64,000 nt of DNA from Exiguobacterium sp. TNDT2 (GTDB taxonomy: Bacteria > Bacillota > Bacilli > Exiguobacteriales > Exiguobacteriaceae): positions 59,970-123,969 of the forward strand of contig NZ_QLVE01000014.1 of the NCBI RefSeq assembly GCF_003331145.1, in the 5' to 3' direction. The notes beneath the pieces are model-generated. The model was not told where the DNA came from. It saw nothing but the letters and a program-made list of their open reading frames with translations, and searched no databases. Made by a program: the position numbers and the translations under genes. Positions 1 to 8,924 of this stretch are shown piece by piece; positions within the stretch are counted from its first letter, which is position 1; each line of letters starts with the position of its first letter.

Positions 1-253
1 TCTTCGCAGTAAGCATCATGACTTTCGTATGTTGACGTCCTGGCAATTTTCGTACTTTCTCAATGACCTCAAGACCGGTCATGCCTGGCATCATATGGTC
101 GACAATCACGAGGTCATACTCGTTCTGTTCGATTAGCCGATAGGCTTCAAGGCCGTCTGGCGCTTCATCAATGTCATATCCTTCATCTTCTAACGTATCT
201 AATACGAGCATACGTAAAACTTCTTCATCTTCAGCTAATAATATTTTTACCAT
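1..253 (-). CDS. response regulator receiver protein (3' part outside window)
   Basis: The first 84 residues of a protein whose C-terminus lies beyond the window edge. The N-terminus is a CheY-like receiver: the acidic pocket AEDEE near residue 7, the phospho-acceptor aspartate in VIVDHMMPG near residue 52, and the start of the MLTAK switch segment carrying the conserved Thr and Lys. The ATG follows GGAGGAATCGTC, a strong ribosome binding site. It takes phosphate from a sensor kinase; the output domain cannot be seen, so its target is unknown. It is transcribed away from addA's 3' end, in the same direction. Confidence 0.85.
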   Translation of the reverse strand, partial: MVKILLAEDEEVLRMLVLDTLEDEGYDIDEAPDGLEAYRLIEQNEYDLVIVDHMMPGMTGLEVIEKVRKLPGRQHTKVMMLTAK

Positions 254-312
254 GACGATTCCTCCATTTTTTATCCCATTTCACTATTTTAACGGATTCA
301 GTTCATAATCAC

Positions 313-351
313 AAAAAAAAGGATGTACGGTGTATAACCGTACCCCTTTTT
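313..351 (-). terminator. rho-independent terminator after addA
   Basis: Read on the minus strand, a GTACGGT / ACCGTAC stem with a 5-base loop is followed by a run of eight T. It lies just downstream of the addA stop and separates addBA from the response-regulator gene. Confidence 0.75.
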
Positions 352-367
352 CGTCGGAACGTCTAGA

Positions 368-3300
368 CTACAAGGCAACAATTTCCTGTAAATCGAGGGA
401 ATAAATGAGCATCCGACCGACTGTGATTCCCCAAATCGCCTCGATGGCCTCCCGATAGAGCGATAATTGGACGTGATAGCGGTCGCGCAACAGTTGTTTG
501 GCCGCTTCACGAGAGTCGCTCGAGAAGAGCACGGAATCCGATTTATAGTCGAGGAGCACATATGTCTCCCCATCATAGAACAGACAATCGATAATCCCTT
601 GGATCAGCACATGTTCGTCAGTGAACGCCCCGCTCGGGTTGACCCACTCGGCCGGAACCGTGTACGTGAACGGCAGCTCGCGCCAACCTCGTCCGACTTG
701 AAGCGCTGCCGTTAACGCACACCCGGTTTCCGAAGCGAAGAACGCCTCGATTTCAGGACGCGCGAGCCGTGCCGTCTCGGCCTCGACCGGGCTGAGCATG
801 CCGTCGGCTTCCCAACGGTCGATTTGTAAGGCGAGCGGCTCGGACGGGTCAATCAATTGGAAGACGAGATGTAACGTCGTTCCTCGTTCTGCCCCCGTTT
901 GTTGGGATTGCTTCCATTTCGGAACTCGATACGGGGTGTCCGTCGCCCGGTACGTCTCTTCGAACGCTGCCTGTTCAAGCTGGAGCGCCCGCTTCAACTC
1001 CGTCACCGTTTGTTTGGCGGCCGTCTCGGTCGCGGCTTGGGCCGGATAGGCATAGGTGAACGCCCGGCGAACGAAATCTGTGATGTTCGCCTCGTCTTTG
1101 ACCGGGAAGTCGATCGCCTCGAACTGTTTGACGTGATGGAGCTGCGCCATCATCTCTTGGAGCGTGGCGACTTCCGCCAAGTCCTCTTCGCCGATGATGC
1201 GGTACGTCCACGGGGTCGCTTCCGATTGCGGCGCGATGACCGGCAACCCTTGCTCTTCTAAAAACGGGGCCGCCCCTTCGAGTTTTAGGAGCGCCGGCGC
1301 AACCCAATCGAGGTACGTCTTCGCCTCACGACGTGCATCGGCCGATAAAGTCGCCCCAGTTTGCTCGACGTGCAGCCATTGCCCGATCTGTGTCCCCGGC
1401 TCTTTGACCGTCCCGATCAAAATCAATTTTTCCTTGGCACGGGTGAGGGCGACATACAAGACGCGCATCTCTTCGGCTTTCATCGTCGCATCGAGGTCGC
1501 GGCGAATCATCTCTTTGACGAACGTCTCCGTTTTCGTGCGGGTGACGACGTCAATCGCGTCAAGTGAGATGCCATAGCGTTTATGGAAGATGACGCGTTG
1601 CGTTTGGTCGCGCTTGTTGAACTGCTTCCCGAGCTGGGCCACGATCGTGACCGGGAACTCGAGTCCTTTTGATTTGTGGACCGTCATGATCCGGACGACG
1701 TTTTCTTCTTCACCGAGCGAACGCGCCTCGGACAAATCTTCGCCATTATCTTGGAGCCGGTCCATCACACGGAGGAAACGATACAAACCGCGGTATCCGC
1801 TCCGCTCATATGACAACGCCCGGTCATAGAGCGCCTTCAAGTTTTCTTGGCGCCCTTTCCCATCTGGCAAGCCGCCGGCGAAATCGTAGAAGCCGGTGTC
1901 ATTGAACACTTGTTGAATCAGTTCCGATAAGCTATGGTTGCGGGCGAACGTGCGCCACGCCGACAACGCGTCGAGGACGTCGCCGCACTTCAGACCGAGT
2001 TCGTCCTCATCATCCGCTTTCGCCTTGAGCGCCTCGAAGAACGACTCTTCTGATTCCAGGCGAATCTTCGCCAGCTCTTGGTCGCTGAAGCCAAACATCG
2101 GTGAACGGAGCGCCCCGGCGAGCGGGATGTCCTGGAGCGGGTTATCGATCAGTTTCAACACCGCGAGCATCATCCGAATCTCGGTCGCTTGGAAATAGCC
2201 GCCGTCCGAATCGGTATAGGCCGGGATGTTGTACTGCGTCAAAATATCCATCAGCTGTTCGACCCGCTCTTTCTTCGAGCGGACCAAGATGACGATGTCG
2301 CGATATTCGCACGACCGTAGCAAACCCGTCGCTTCATCGGTCACTTTGAACGGTTCATCCCCCGAGACGAGCTCTAAAATCCGGGTCGCGATGGCCCGGC
2401 CCTCGAGTTCTTGTTTCGACAAGTCGCGGCTCTCCCCGTTGACGAGAATGAGTTCCGGACTCGCCTCGAGCGCCTCATACTCCCGTCCTGGGACGAGACG
2501 TGCCGCCTCATCGTATTCGATCTCGCTCACTTCTTCGTCCATCAATCGGACGAACAAGTCGTTAATGCCGTGGAGGACCTCAGCTCGGCTTCTAAAGTTT
2601 TGCGACAAGTCGATGCGTTGCCCCGCCCCATCCTGTTTGAAGCGCGTCGCCTTCTCAATGAACAGACGCGGCTCGGCATGGCGGAACCGATAAATCGATT
2701 GCTTGATATCCCCGACCATGAACAAGTTGCCGGCGTGCTCGGCTTCATGGCTGACGAGCCCGATGATCGTCTCTTGAATCTCGTTCGTATCTTGATACTC
2801 ATCGATCAACACTTCGGCGAAACGCTGTTTGTAAAGCGACGCGACCGAGGATGGTCCGTCCCCGTCCCGTAAAATGGCGAGCGCGTAATGCTCGAGGTCA
2901 CTGAAGTCGACGAAGGCACGGTCACGTTTCGCCTGCTCGTAAGCGGCACCGAACGTCCGGACGGTCTTGACGAGCGTCTCGACGAGCGGACGTTGCGTCA
3001 TCAAAACTTCTAAATAGTCCGCCCCGCTCGTGCCGGCCTGTGCGATCGCCTCGCTCAACTTCTTCTTCGCCTGGTCATAGGCCGGTTTCAACACCGTGTG
3101 ATAGACGTGGTGTTCGTCTTTCTTTTGGACGGATTTCATCGTCCCGAATTTGACGGCGCGGGCCGCCGTCTCGAGCTCGCTCCACTTGAACGAGTCCGGA
3201 TCGAGATTCACGAACGGTAAAATCGCCTGTTGCACGTTCTCGGATTGAGCCTCATAACCGGCGAGGCGCAGTTCGATGGCGACGCGACGGAGCTGACGCA

Positions 3301-3970
3301 ACGCTTTTTCGATGTCTATCCAGAGCAGACGCCCGAATTCAATCAACAGCTGTTCCTCGTCCGGGTCACCGGCGAACTGATACAGCGACACGAGTTCATC
3401 CAAGTACGCTTCCGGGTCCGGCAGCGTCCGAGCATAGTGATAGAGGCCGAGAATCAATTCCTCAATCTCACTGTCACCCCGGTCCGACGTGTAAGCGTCA
3501 ATCAATGCGAAGAAAGCCTGGTCTTGTTGCCCGTACGCCTCCTCGAGCACATCTTCGAGCACATCGTCCTGCAAGAGGACCAAGTCCCGCTCCTCGGCGA
3601 TTTTGAACGCCGGGTCGAGGTCGAGCAGATAGTAGTTCTCCCGAATCACTTCGAGACAGAACGAGTGGATCGTCGTGATGAGCGCTCGGTTGAGCATTTG
3701 GCGTTGTTTTCGAATATATGCGTTCTCGGGGTCATCACGGAGTGCCCCGTCGAGCGCTTTGGCGATTCGTCGCTTCATCTCGGCCGCCGCCGCATTCGTG
3801 AATGTGACCACGAGCATGCGGTCCGCCGTCAATTCGTCCGTCTCATCCAAGAGACGGCTCGCGAGCCGTTCCACAAGGACGGCCGTCTTGCCGGAACCGG
3901 CTGCCGCCGAGACGAGCACGTGCGAACCTCTCGCATCGATGGCCGCTTGTTGGTCATTCGTCCACTGCAT
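368..3970 (-). CDS. addA: ATP-dependent helicase/nuclease subunit A (AddA)
   Basis: UvrD-type 3'-5' helicase plus RecB-family nuclease, 1200 residues, the catalytic motor of the AddAB enzyme that resects double-strand ends for RecA. Visible motifs: Walker A AAAGSGKT near residue 25, the DEYQDTN Walker B around residue 390, QNFRSR, a late helicase motif VMTVHKSKGLEF-like segment near 790, and the nuclease motif LLDYKSDS near 1155. I chose the ATG at 3970 because AGGAGG sits 8 bases upstream; an in-frame GTG at 3979 overlaps that ribosome binding site. The gene overlaps the end of addB by 17 bases, so the two are translationally coupled. Confidence 0.97.
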   Translation of the reverse strand: MQWTNDQQAAIDARGSHVLVSAAAGSGKTAVLVERLASRLLDETDELTADRMLVVTFTNAAAAEMKRRIAKALDGALRDDPENAYIRKQRQMLNRALITTIHSFCLEVIRENYYLLDLDPAFKIAEERDLVLLQDDVLEDVLEEAYGQQDQAFFALIDAYTSDRGDSEIEELILGLYHYARTLPDPEAYLDELVSLYQFAGDPDEEQLLIEFGRLLWIDIEKALRQLRRVAIELRLAGYEAQSENVQQAILPFVNLDPDSFKWSELETAARAVKFGTMKSVQKKDEHHVYHTVLKPAYDQAKKKLSEAIAQAGTSGADYLEVLMTQRPLVETLVKTVRTFGAAYEQAKRDRAFVDFSDLEHYALAILRDGDGPSSVASLYKQRFAEVLIDEYQDTNEIQETIIGLVSHEAEHAGNLFMVGDIKQSIYRFRHAEPRLFIEKATRFKQDGAGQRIDLSQNFRSRAEVLHGINDLFVRLMDEEVSEIEYDEAARLVPGREYEALEASPELILVNGESRDLSKQELEGRAIATRILELVSGDEPFKVTDEATGLLRSCEYRDIVILVRSKKERVEQLMDILTQYNIPAYTDSDGGYFQATEIRMMLAVLKLIDNPLQDIPLAGALRSPMFGFSDQELAKIRLESEESFFEALKAKADDEDELGLKCGDVLDALSAWRTFARNHSLSELIQQVFNDTGFYDFAGGLPDGKGRQENLKALYDRALSYERSGYRGLYRFLRVMDRLQDNGEDLSEARSLGEEENVVRIMTVHKSKGLEFPVTIVAQLGKQFNKRDQTQRVIFHKRYGISLDAIDVVTRTKTETFVKEMIRRDLDATMKAEEMRVLYVALTRAKEKLILIGTVKEPGTQIGQWLHVEQTGATLSADARREAKTYLDWVAPALLKLEGAAPFLEEQGLPVIAPQSEATPWTYRIIGEEDLAEVATLQEMMAQLHHVKQFEAIDFPVKDEANITDFVRRAFTYAYPAQAATETAAKQTVTELKRALQLEQAAFEETYRATDTPYRVPKWKQSQQTGAERGTTLHLVFQLIDPSEPLALQIDRWEADGMLSPVEAETARLARPEIEAFFASETGCALTAALQVGRGWRELPFTYTVPAEWVNPSGAFTDEHVLIQGIIDCLFYDGETYVLLDYKSDSVLFSSDSREAAKQLLRDRYHVQLSLYREAIEAIWGITVGRMLIYSLDLQEIVAL

Positions 3971-6900
3971 CAACGTCACCTCCTAATCTTGACAAGACGT
4001 CATCTTTTTCTAACTTCTTCAATTGGCGTGGCTCGTTGGACAGCGCCTCATCAAAGTGACAGACACTTTGGAATGGGCACGTCTGACAAGGCCGTCGCTC
4101 TTTATATTCATATGGCTCAACGCCGATTTCGCCATCGTACATCGCCTCGGTGCTCGACCGGGCCAAGCCGAAAGCATGGTCCATCAGCTGTTCGAGCTGT
4201 GGCGGGGAGACGACTTTTTTCGTCGAGTTCACGTCGAGCGTGCCGTCCTTTTTATATTTGACCGGGATGACGATTGATTTTTTCTGATCTTGTTTTGCGG
4301 TCCGGTCCATCGCCTCTAAAATAGCGGGATCATCGACGAGCAATCCTTGCATCTGGTACGACTCGAGCACTTTGCGCTCGGTATCCGTATCCGTCTCGCC
4401 CGGGGCGACGAGCGGCCGGTGAACGTGGAAGTAAAGGGCCGCTGCTGGCGCGACATTCTCTTGTGTCCACGCGTTCGCCTGCTCAATCAGCACTTTCAAG
4501 TAGATGAGCATCTGCATGGCGAGGCCGTAATAAATTTCGGCGAAGTCGATCTCGTGTTTGCTCGACTTATAGTCGATGATCCGGACGTAGAGTTGATCAT
4601 GGACCGAGGCCGTGTCGACGCGGTCGATGCGTCCGACGAGTTCACATGTCGCTCCGTTACTGAGCGTGAACGATACCGGTGGGAAATTGCCGCTACCAAA
4701 GTCGAGCTCGAATGCGACCGGGTCGAACCCATCCCGTTTCGATTGCTCGATCAATACTTCCGCCGTCTTGCTGACGACGTCCGTCAGTTTCTTCTTCAAA
4801 TAACCGTATCGATTCGAACTCATCAAAATCGCATTTTGGATTTCCGGCGTAACGAGTTCGACGGCCGCCTCGGCGAGTGACGAACATTCGTCTCGGCTCA
4901 CATCCCGCCATTCTTTCCCTTCCATCTGCACGGTCTGGGACATATGCTCAATCGTGCGATGGTACAAGTTGCCGATATCCGGCGCTTCTAACCGATATAG
5001 ACGGCGTTCTTTCAAACGGAGTCCGTAACGCGCGAAATGACGAAATGGACAAGCCTGGAACGTCTCAAGCCTTGAGACGCTTGCCCGGATCGAGTTCGTG
5101 TACAGTGACTTGGCGACATCTTCCGGCAGTGGTTGCGGCACGTTTTGATAGAAGAGCGCGCTCGTCAGTAAGCGAATCCGGTCGCGGCCTTCCGGGTGTT
5201 TCAACAGCTCGTTATACACTGTGAACCACGTGTCTTGAATCGGATAATGCCGGCTGAGCCGCTGCAGTTCAAGTGCCGTCACCGCTGCCGTCTGATTCAC
5301 GTTTGTGATGAACGACAACTGGTCGCTCGGACGATGCTCCCCGGCTTCTGCGAAGTGGGTCGTCACGACTTTCCCGCCACTGAGGCGGGCTTTGAGGTCG
5401 GCGATGAAACTTGCCGGCTGGATCGCCTTGCCGGTCCGATCGACGAGGGCGTAACTGACGAACAGACGATGGCTCGGTGCTGTGAGCGCCTTATACAAAT
5501 AGTACGTCTCGTCATCAAATAAATGCTCGGTCGCTTTCCCGGCCCGAACGCCGAAATCATGCATGAAATCAAGATCTTGGTCGGTCAACAGTTTCGACTG
5601 GGTCGCTACGAGCGGGATTTGGTCTTCGTTCGCCCCGAGTAAGAAGACGACCTTTTTATCGATCAAGCGGCCCCGGACGTAATCGGTGACCGTCAATTGA
5701 TCTAGAGACGGCGGGACGAGCGCATAGCGCAGGCTGTCGAGCCCAGTGTCCATCATCTGCAGGAACAGTTCGGTTGAAAGCGTCTCGTCAGGCGCAGCCG
5801 CCTCCAACTGCTCGAGCAAGTGCAACACGGCGTCCCACACTTGCGTATGTTCGCGCGCCTCGAGCAAGCGTGCCTCCTCGAGCGCTTCGTCCCGCCAATA
5901 GGCGAGACAGGACGCCACATCGATTCGTTCCAAGAAAGCGTAGATGGCGTGCGTATACGCCTGCATCGTCTTCGCCGCCTTTAAATCGGCCAAGAGCGGG
6001 TCGAACGTGTCGACGACGGTTTGGCGATAACGATTGAGTGCCGTCTCCAAGTCGAGCTCTTCCCCGGTCAAACGCGCCTCTTCTTCGGCTCGGCGTCGCA
6101 AATACCACTCCTCGTGCCAGTGGTAATGTTTAATTCCGCGTTCGATGACGAACGCCTCGAGTCGGTCGACCGACGTGCGCCGATGTTCCGCATCGAGCAG
6201 GATCAATTCGGTTTTAAGCGCCCGGAACACCGGTTCTTCTCGATATCCGCGTAAAGCGACTTCAATCGTCGCTTTCAACAATTCAACGACTGGATGATCA
6301 AGCATCGGTTGCCGCTCATCAAGGAAGAACGGCAACTGCATTTTTTGAAGCGCCTGTGTCGCCAAGTCGCCATACGCTTCAAGCGAACGGGATACAAAGG
6401 CGATGTCGCGGTAGCGGAAGCCTTCCTCGCGGACGAGCCGTACGACTTCACGGACGGCCGCCTCGACTTCTACCGACCGGTCGACGGCCGCATGCAACAC
6501 GACGTTCGAATCAGATCGGGTGTACGGGGCCGCTGTCACTTGCCCGAACGTCGCCTCAAGATAGGCTAGACTCGGATGCTGGAAGCGTGGTGATCCAGCA
6601 TGTTTTTTATCATTCGAGGCGAGACCGCGCTCGGACAATAGCTCTTTAAAACGCATAAGTGTCCGTTGCGTCGGCCCGAACGAAGGATGAGGCCGGTAGA
6701 GCGAATCTGGATCAATCGTCAACAGCACGTCGAGTGGCGCCTTCTCCGCCAAGGCGACCAGGACCGCCAGCTCTTGCTCCGAAAATTCATTGAAACCGTC
6801 GACATAAAACTGTGTCCCGGTCAAATCGATGTCTGGCAACAGTTGGAGCAGCACGTTGAAATAGTCTTCAGCGTGGAGCGATTTCCCTTCCGTCATCGTC

Positions 6901-7394
6901 AAGAATCCCTCGTAAAGAATCGACAGGTCTTGCAGTTTTAGTGATCGATGTTGGTCTTGTTCGCTCAGACGGAGCAATTGCTCCGGGTCGACGAGGCCCC
7001 GTTTGAGGAGTGTGATTAACGCATTCAATTCCTCATAGAAGCCGAACTGATTCATCGTCCGACGGAACAAGGTCAATCGTTCCTCGTTCATCTCGACGAC
7101 GCGGCGCAACAGCAAATGCGTTCCCGTCTGGTCTAAAAATTGTTCGGTCGCGACGCCACGGTCGCGCATCATCAAAAAGGCGAGTCGACGCATCGATAGA
7201 ACTTGAATCCGGGTCGATCCGTTCAAGCCATCCGTCATCGCCATCTTCCGTTCCATCTCGAACGACATTTGGTCTGGGACGAGCATATAGATGGTCGGTC
7301 CGCTCGGGTCACGCTTCAGCTCTTCGATGACTTGTTTCGTCATCCATTCGCTTTTTCCGCTCCCGGAACGCCCGACGTGAAAAGTGACCGTCAT
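3954..7394 (-). CDS. addB: ATP-dependent helicase/nuclease subunit B (AddB)
   Basis: 1146 residues, partner of AddA in the AddAB helicase-nuclease. It begins with a degenerate helicase domain whose Walker A is GRSGSGKS near residue 8. The C-terminal nuclease domain has IIDYKSSKHEI near residue 950. The four cysteines that hold the 4Fe-4S cluster are present: one in QACPFRHF near residue 790 and three in PCQTCPFQSVC near 1110. Nuclease and iron-sulfur parts are both intact, as in Bacillus AddB. First gene of the addB-addA operon; its ATG is preceded by AAGGGG about 11 bases upstream. Confidence 0.96.
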   Translation of the reverse strand: MTVTFHVGRSGSGKSEWMTKQVIEELKRDPSGPTIYMLVPDQMSFEMERKMAMTDGLNGSTRIQVLSMRRLAFLMMRDRGVATEQFLDQTGTHLLLRRVVEMNEERLTLFRRTMNQFGFYEELNALITLLKRGLVDPEQLLRLSEQDQHRSLKLQDLSILYEGFLTMTEGKSLHAEDYFNVLLQLLPDIDLTGTQFYVDGFNEFSEQELAVLVALAEKAPLDVLLTIDPDSLYRPHPSFGPTQRTLMRFKELLSERGLASNDKKHAGSPRFQHPSLAYLEATFGQVTAAPYTRSDSNVVLHAAVDRSVEVEAAVREVVRLVREEGFRYRDIAFVSRSLEAYGDLATQALQKMQLPFFLDERQPMLDHPVVELLKATIEVALRGYREEPVFRALKTELILLDAEHRRTSVDRLEAFVIERGIKHYHWHEEWYLRRRAEEEARLTGEELDLETALNRYRQTVVDTFDPLLADLKAAKTMQAYTHAIYAFLERIDVASCLAYWRDEALEEARLLEAREHTQVWDAVLHLLEQLEAAAPDETLSTELFLQMMDTGLDSLRYALVPPSLDQLTVTDYVRGRLIDKKVVFLLGANEDQIPLVATQSKLLTDQDLDFMHDFGVRAGKATEHLFDDETYYLYKALTAPSHRLFVSYALVDRTGKAIQPASFIADLKARLSGGKVVTTHFAEAGEHRPSDQLSFITNVNQTAAVTALELQRLSRHYPIQDTWFTVYNELLKHPEGRDRIRLLTSALFYQNVPQPLPEDVAKSLYTNSIRASVSRLETFQACPFRHFARYGLRLKERRLYRLEAPDIGNLYHRTIEHMSQTVQMEGKEWRDVSRDECSSLAEAAVELVTPEIQNAILMSSNRYGYLKKKLTDVVSKTAEVLIEQSKRDGFDPVAFELDFGSGNFPPVSFTLSNGATCELVGRIDRVDTASVHDQLYVRIIDYKSSKHEIDFAEIYYGLAMQMLIYLKVLIEQANAWTQENVAPAAALYFHVHRPLVAPGETDTDTERKVLESYQMQGLLVDDPAILEAMDRTAKQDQKKSIVIPVKYKKDGTLDVNSTKKVVSPPQLEQLMDHAFGLARSSTEAMYDGEIGVEPYEYKERRPCQTCPFQSVCHFDEALSNEPRQLKKLEKDDVLSRLGGDVDAVDE

Positions 7395-7554
7395 TTAGGC
7401 GAACACCCCTTCCCTTTTTTTCTTTATTATGACCCATTCCGTACTGTTTGTAGAGGGAAATCCTTTGAAACCCCGGCAAGAAAATTGACTAGCCCCCATC
7501 CTTCCCATTTCTGACAAAAATCGATTAGACTGGACGTATGAGGGGGAATAGAAC

Positions 7555-7935
7555 ATGAGTGCATATGAACAATTCGGAGGCGAGCGCGGTGTCCAGCAGC
7601 TCGTCGACGCTTTTTACGACCTCGTCTACGCTGATCCGGTGTTATTGCCGTTGTTTCCGGACGACAAAGACCGGGTCAAAGCGCATCAATTCGAGTTTTT
7701 AACACAACTGCTCGGGGGACCGAAACTTTACACAGAACGTCGCGGCGGCGGCAACTTGGCGATGATTCATCGTGACCACCCGATTTCGGAGACACACGCC
7801 GGCCACTGGCTCGGCTGCATGGAGCAAGCGCTCAAAACAGTCGATGCACCTGAGTCGGTCAAACAACAACTGTTCCATCGTTTGATTATGTCATCCTCGA
7901 ACGTCGTCCGCGTCTGTTCGCACCATTTTGAGTAG
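7555..7935 (+). CDS. truncated haemoglobin (group II, YjbI-like)
   Basis: 126-residue 2-on-2 globin. It shows the family's start YEQFGGERGVQQLVDAFYDLV, a proximal-histidine region IHRDHPISETHAGHWLGCM near residues 75-95 and the HRLIMSSSNVV helix. Group II members in Bacillales (YjbI) bind oxygen or NO and are tied to oxidative or nitrosative stress; the precise role here is inferred from family. The ATG follows AGGGGGAATAGAAC. Free-standing gene on the plus strand, divergent from addB. Confidence 0.88.
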   Translation: MSAYEQFGGERGVQQLVDAFYDLVYADPVLLPLFPDDKDRVKAHQFEFLTQLLGGPKLYTERRGGGNLAMIHRDHPISETHAGHWLGCMEQALKTVDAPESVKQQLFHRLIMSSSNVVRVCSHHFE

Positions 7936-7990
7936 TCAGCTTTTCGAAAAGCGGGTATGATAAGAAAGTAAGTAAAGGAGGTCGTTTTTC

Positions 7991-8347
7991 ATGACAGAAG
8001 AAGAAAAAAAAGAGGCCGTTTCCTCTGAAGAAGAAACGGAAGAAGTAGAACCGACGGCAGTCCTCGCCGACGCTCTTGAAGAGGACGAAGAGGAAGAAGA
8101 CCAGCCCGAAGAAAAGAACATGGACCACATCAAAGGTGTGTTCAACTATATGCACGAGAACGGACGAGAGTATCGCGTCGTCTTTTATCAAGACCGGAAA
8201 AACCTCGTGTTCCGTGAACTCGGCAACGGGAAAGTCGAATTCGTCGGACGTTTCACAGAAGAGGCATATGATGAAGAGAATGAAGCAGAGATGCGTGAAC
8301 TCGGTGAGCAACAGCTCGAACGGATTCTCGCGGATCGCCTCAAATAA
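7991..8347 (+). CDS. conserved-looking acidic protein of unknown function
   Basis: 118 residues. Residues 1-45 are almost all Glu, Asp and short hydrophobics (EEEKKEAVSSEEETEE and similar), so probably disordered. Residues 46-118 look like a small folded alpha/beta domain with NYMHENGREYRVVFYQDRK and a closing helix. No family recognised. The start is supported by AAAGGAGG 11 bases upstream. It lies 55 bp after the globin gene and could be cotranscribed; a strong hairpin follows the stop. Confidence 0.7.
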   Translation: MTEEEKKEAVSSEEETEEVEPTAVLADALEEDEEEEDQPEEKNMDHIKGVFNYMHENGREYRVVFYQDRKNLVFRELGNGKVEFVGRFTEEAYDEENEAEMRELGEQQLERILADRLK

Positions 8348-8373
8348 AAAAATCGCCCGCGGGCGATTTTTTT
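8346..8373. terminator. bidirectional terminator between convergent genes
   Basis: AAAAAATCGCCCGCGGGCGATTTTTTT is a palindrome flanked by A and T runs, so it can stop transcription from both sides. It overlaps the last codon of the minus-strand gene. Confidence 0.85.
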
Positions 8374-8788
8374 ATTTGTGCTTATTCTTGTTTTGTTTTT
8401 TCTTACGCAACGCATAAATTACACCCGCAAGTCCTCCGGCGACAGCGATCCCCGCCACGGCCGGCACGAGCACTTTTTTCGTCGGAATCATTTCCTTCAC
8501 CCGTTCATACGGCGTAGGCACCGACAGCTCGAGTTGAACCGCCGACTCACCGTGGCCGTGCGCACGCGCCTGACGAGCCGCGTCGGTGATGACGACACGT
8601 CCCGTCGTATACCGACGAACACCGTGTTCATCGGTGTACGGGCGACGGACACGTTTGACGCCACGCACTGTGCGCCCACGTGCCGCATCGGGTCGGACGA
8701 TGCGTTCACTCGTCCACGAGCGACCCCCTGTCGCGCTATAAGCAGGGCGCATCTTGCGCCGATTAATCCATGTGTACGAATCGTTCAT
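8372..8788 (-). CDS. basic membrane-anchored protein of unknown function, probable stress gene
   Basis: 138 residues, Arg-rich N-terminal half (INRRKMRPAYSATGG, RGVKRVRRPYTDEHG), then VPAVAGIAVAGGLAGVIYAL as a single transmembrane helix near residues 105-128 and a Lys-rich tail RKKKQNKNKHK, giving a C-terminal membrane anchor. No family recognised. The start is the ATG with GGAGGG 7 bases upstream; a longer in-frame ATG at 8842 has no ribosome binding site. The promoter region has a sigma-B-type pair of boxes (8828-8853), so a general-stress role is inferred. Confidence 0.65.
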   Translation of the reverse strand: MNDSYTWINRRKMRPAYSATGGRSWTSERIVRPDAARGRTVRGVKRVRRPYTDEHGVRRYTTGRVVITDAARQARAHGHGESAVQLELSVPTPYERVKEMIPTKKVLVPAVAGIAVAGGLAGVIYALRKKKQNKNKHK

Positions 8789-8827
8789 GTCTATTCCCTC
8801 CAATATACTGAAGTACCTTTTCTGATT

Positions 8828-8853
8828 ATACCCATCCAACATCTGGAGAAAAC
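8828..8853 (-). promoter_or_regulatory. candidate sigma-B promoter
   Basis: On the minus strand GTTTTC, 14 bases, then GGGTAT. The -10 box matches the sigma-B consensus GGGTAT exactly and the -35 matches 4 of 6 bases of GTTTAA, with spacing in the normal range. Drives the gene at 8372-8788. Confidence 0.5.
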
Positions 8854-8863
8854 ATGAGGTGTC

Positions 8864-8879
8864 GTGAACGTTCGTTCAC
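8864..8879. promoter_or_regulatory. 16-bp inverted repeat, TetR-type operator candidate
   Basis: GTGAACGTTCGTTCAC has two perfect 7-bp arms around TT. TGAACG-N2-CGTTCA palindromes are typical of AcrR/TetR-family operators. It sits between the RND exporter's terminator and the promoter at 8828-8853. No TetR gene is in the window. Confidence 0.4.
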
Positions 8880-8880
8880 A

Positions 8881-8919
8881 AAAACAGAGGGTGGCCCGGT
8901 TCGGACCACCCTCTGTTTT
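8881..8919 (-). terminator. terminator after the RND exporter gene
   Basis: A 14-bp perfect stem AAAACAGAGGGTGG / CCACCCTCTGTTTT around an 11-base loop, ending in T residues on the minus strand, 6 bp beyond the stop. Confidence 0.85.
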
Positions 8920-8924
8920 CCACA

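Noticed and set aside
3230..4261. Open frame of 343 codons on the plus strand across addA/addB
   Set aside because: It lies antisense to two certain genes, has no ribosome binding site, and its composition (Arg/His/Glu-rich) is that of a mirror frame in GC-rich DNA.
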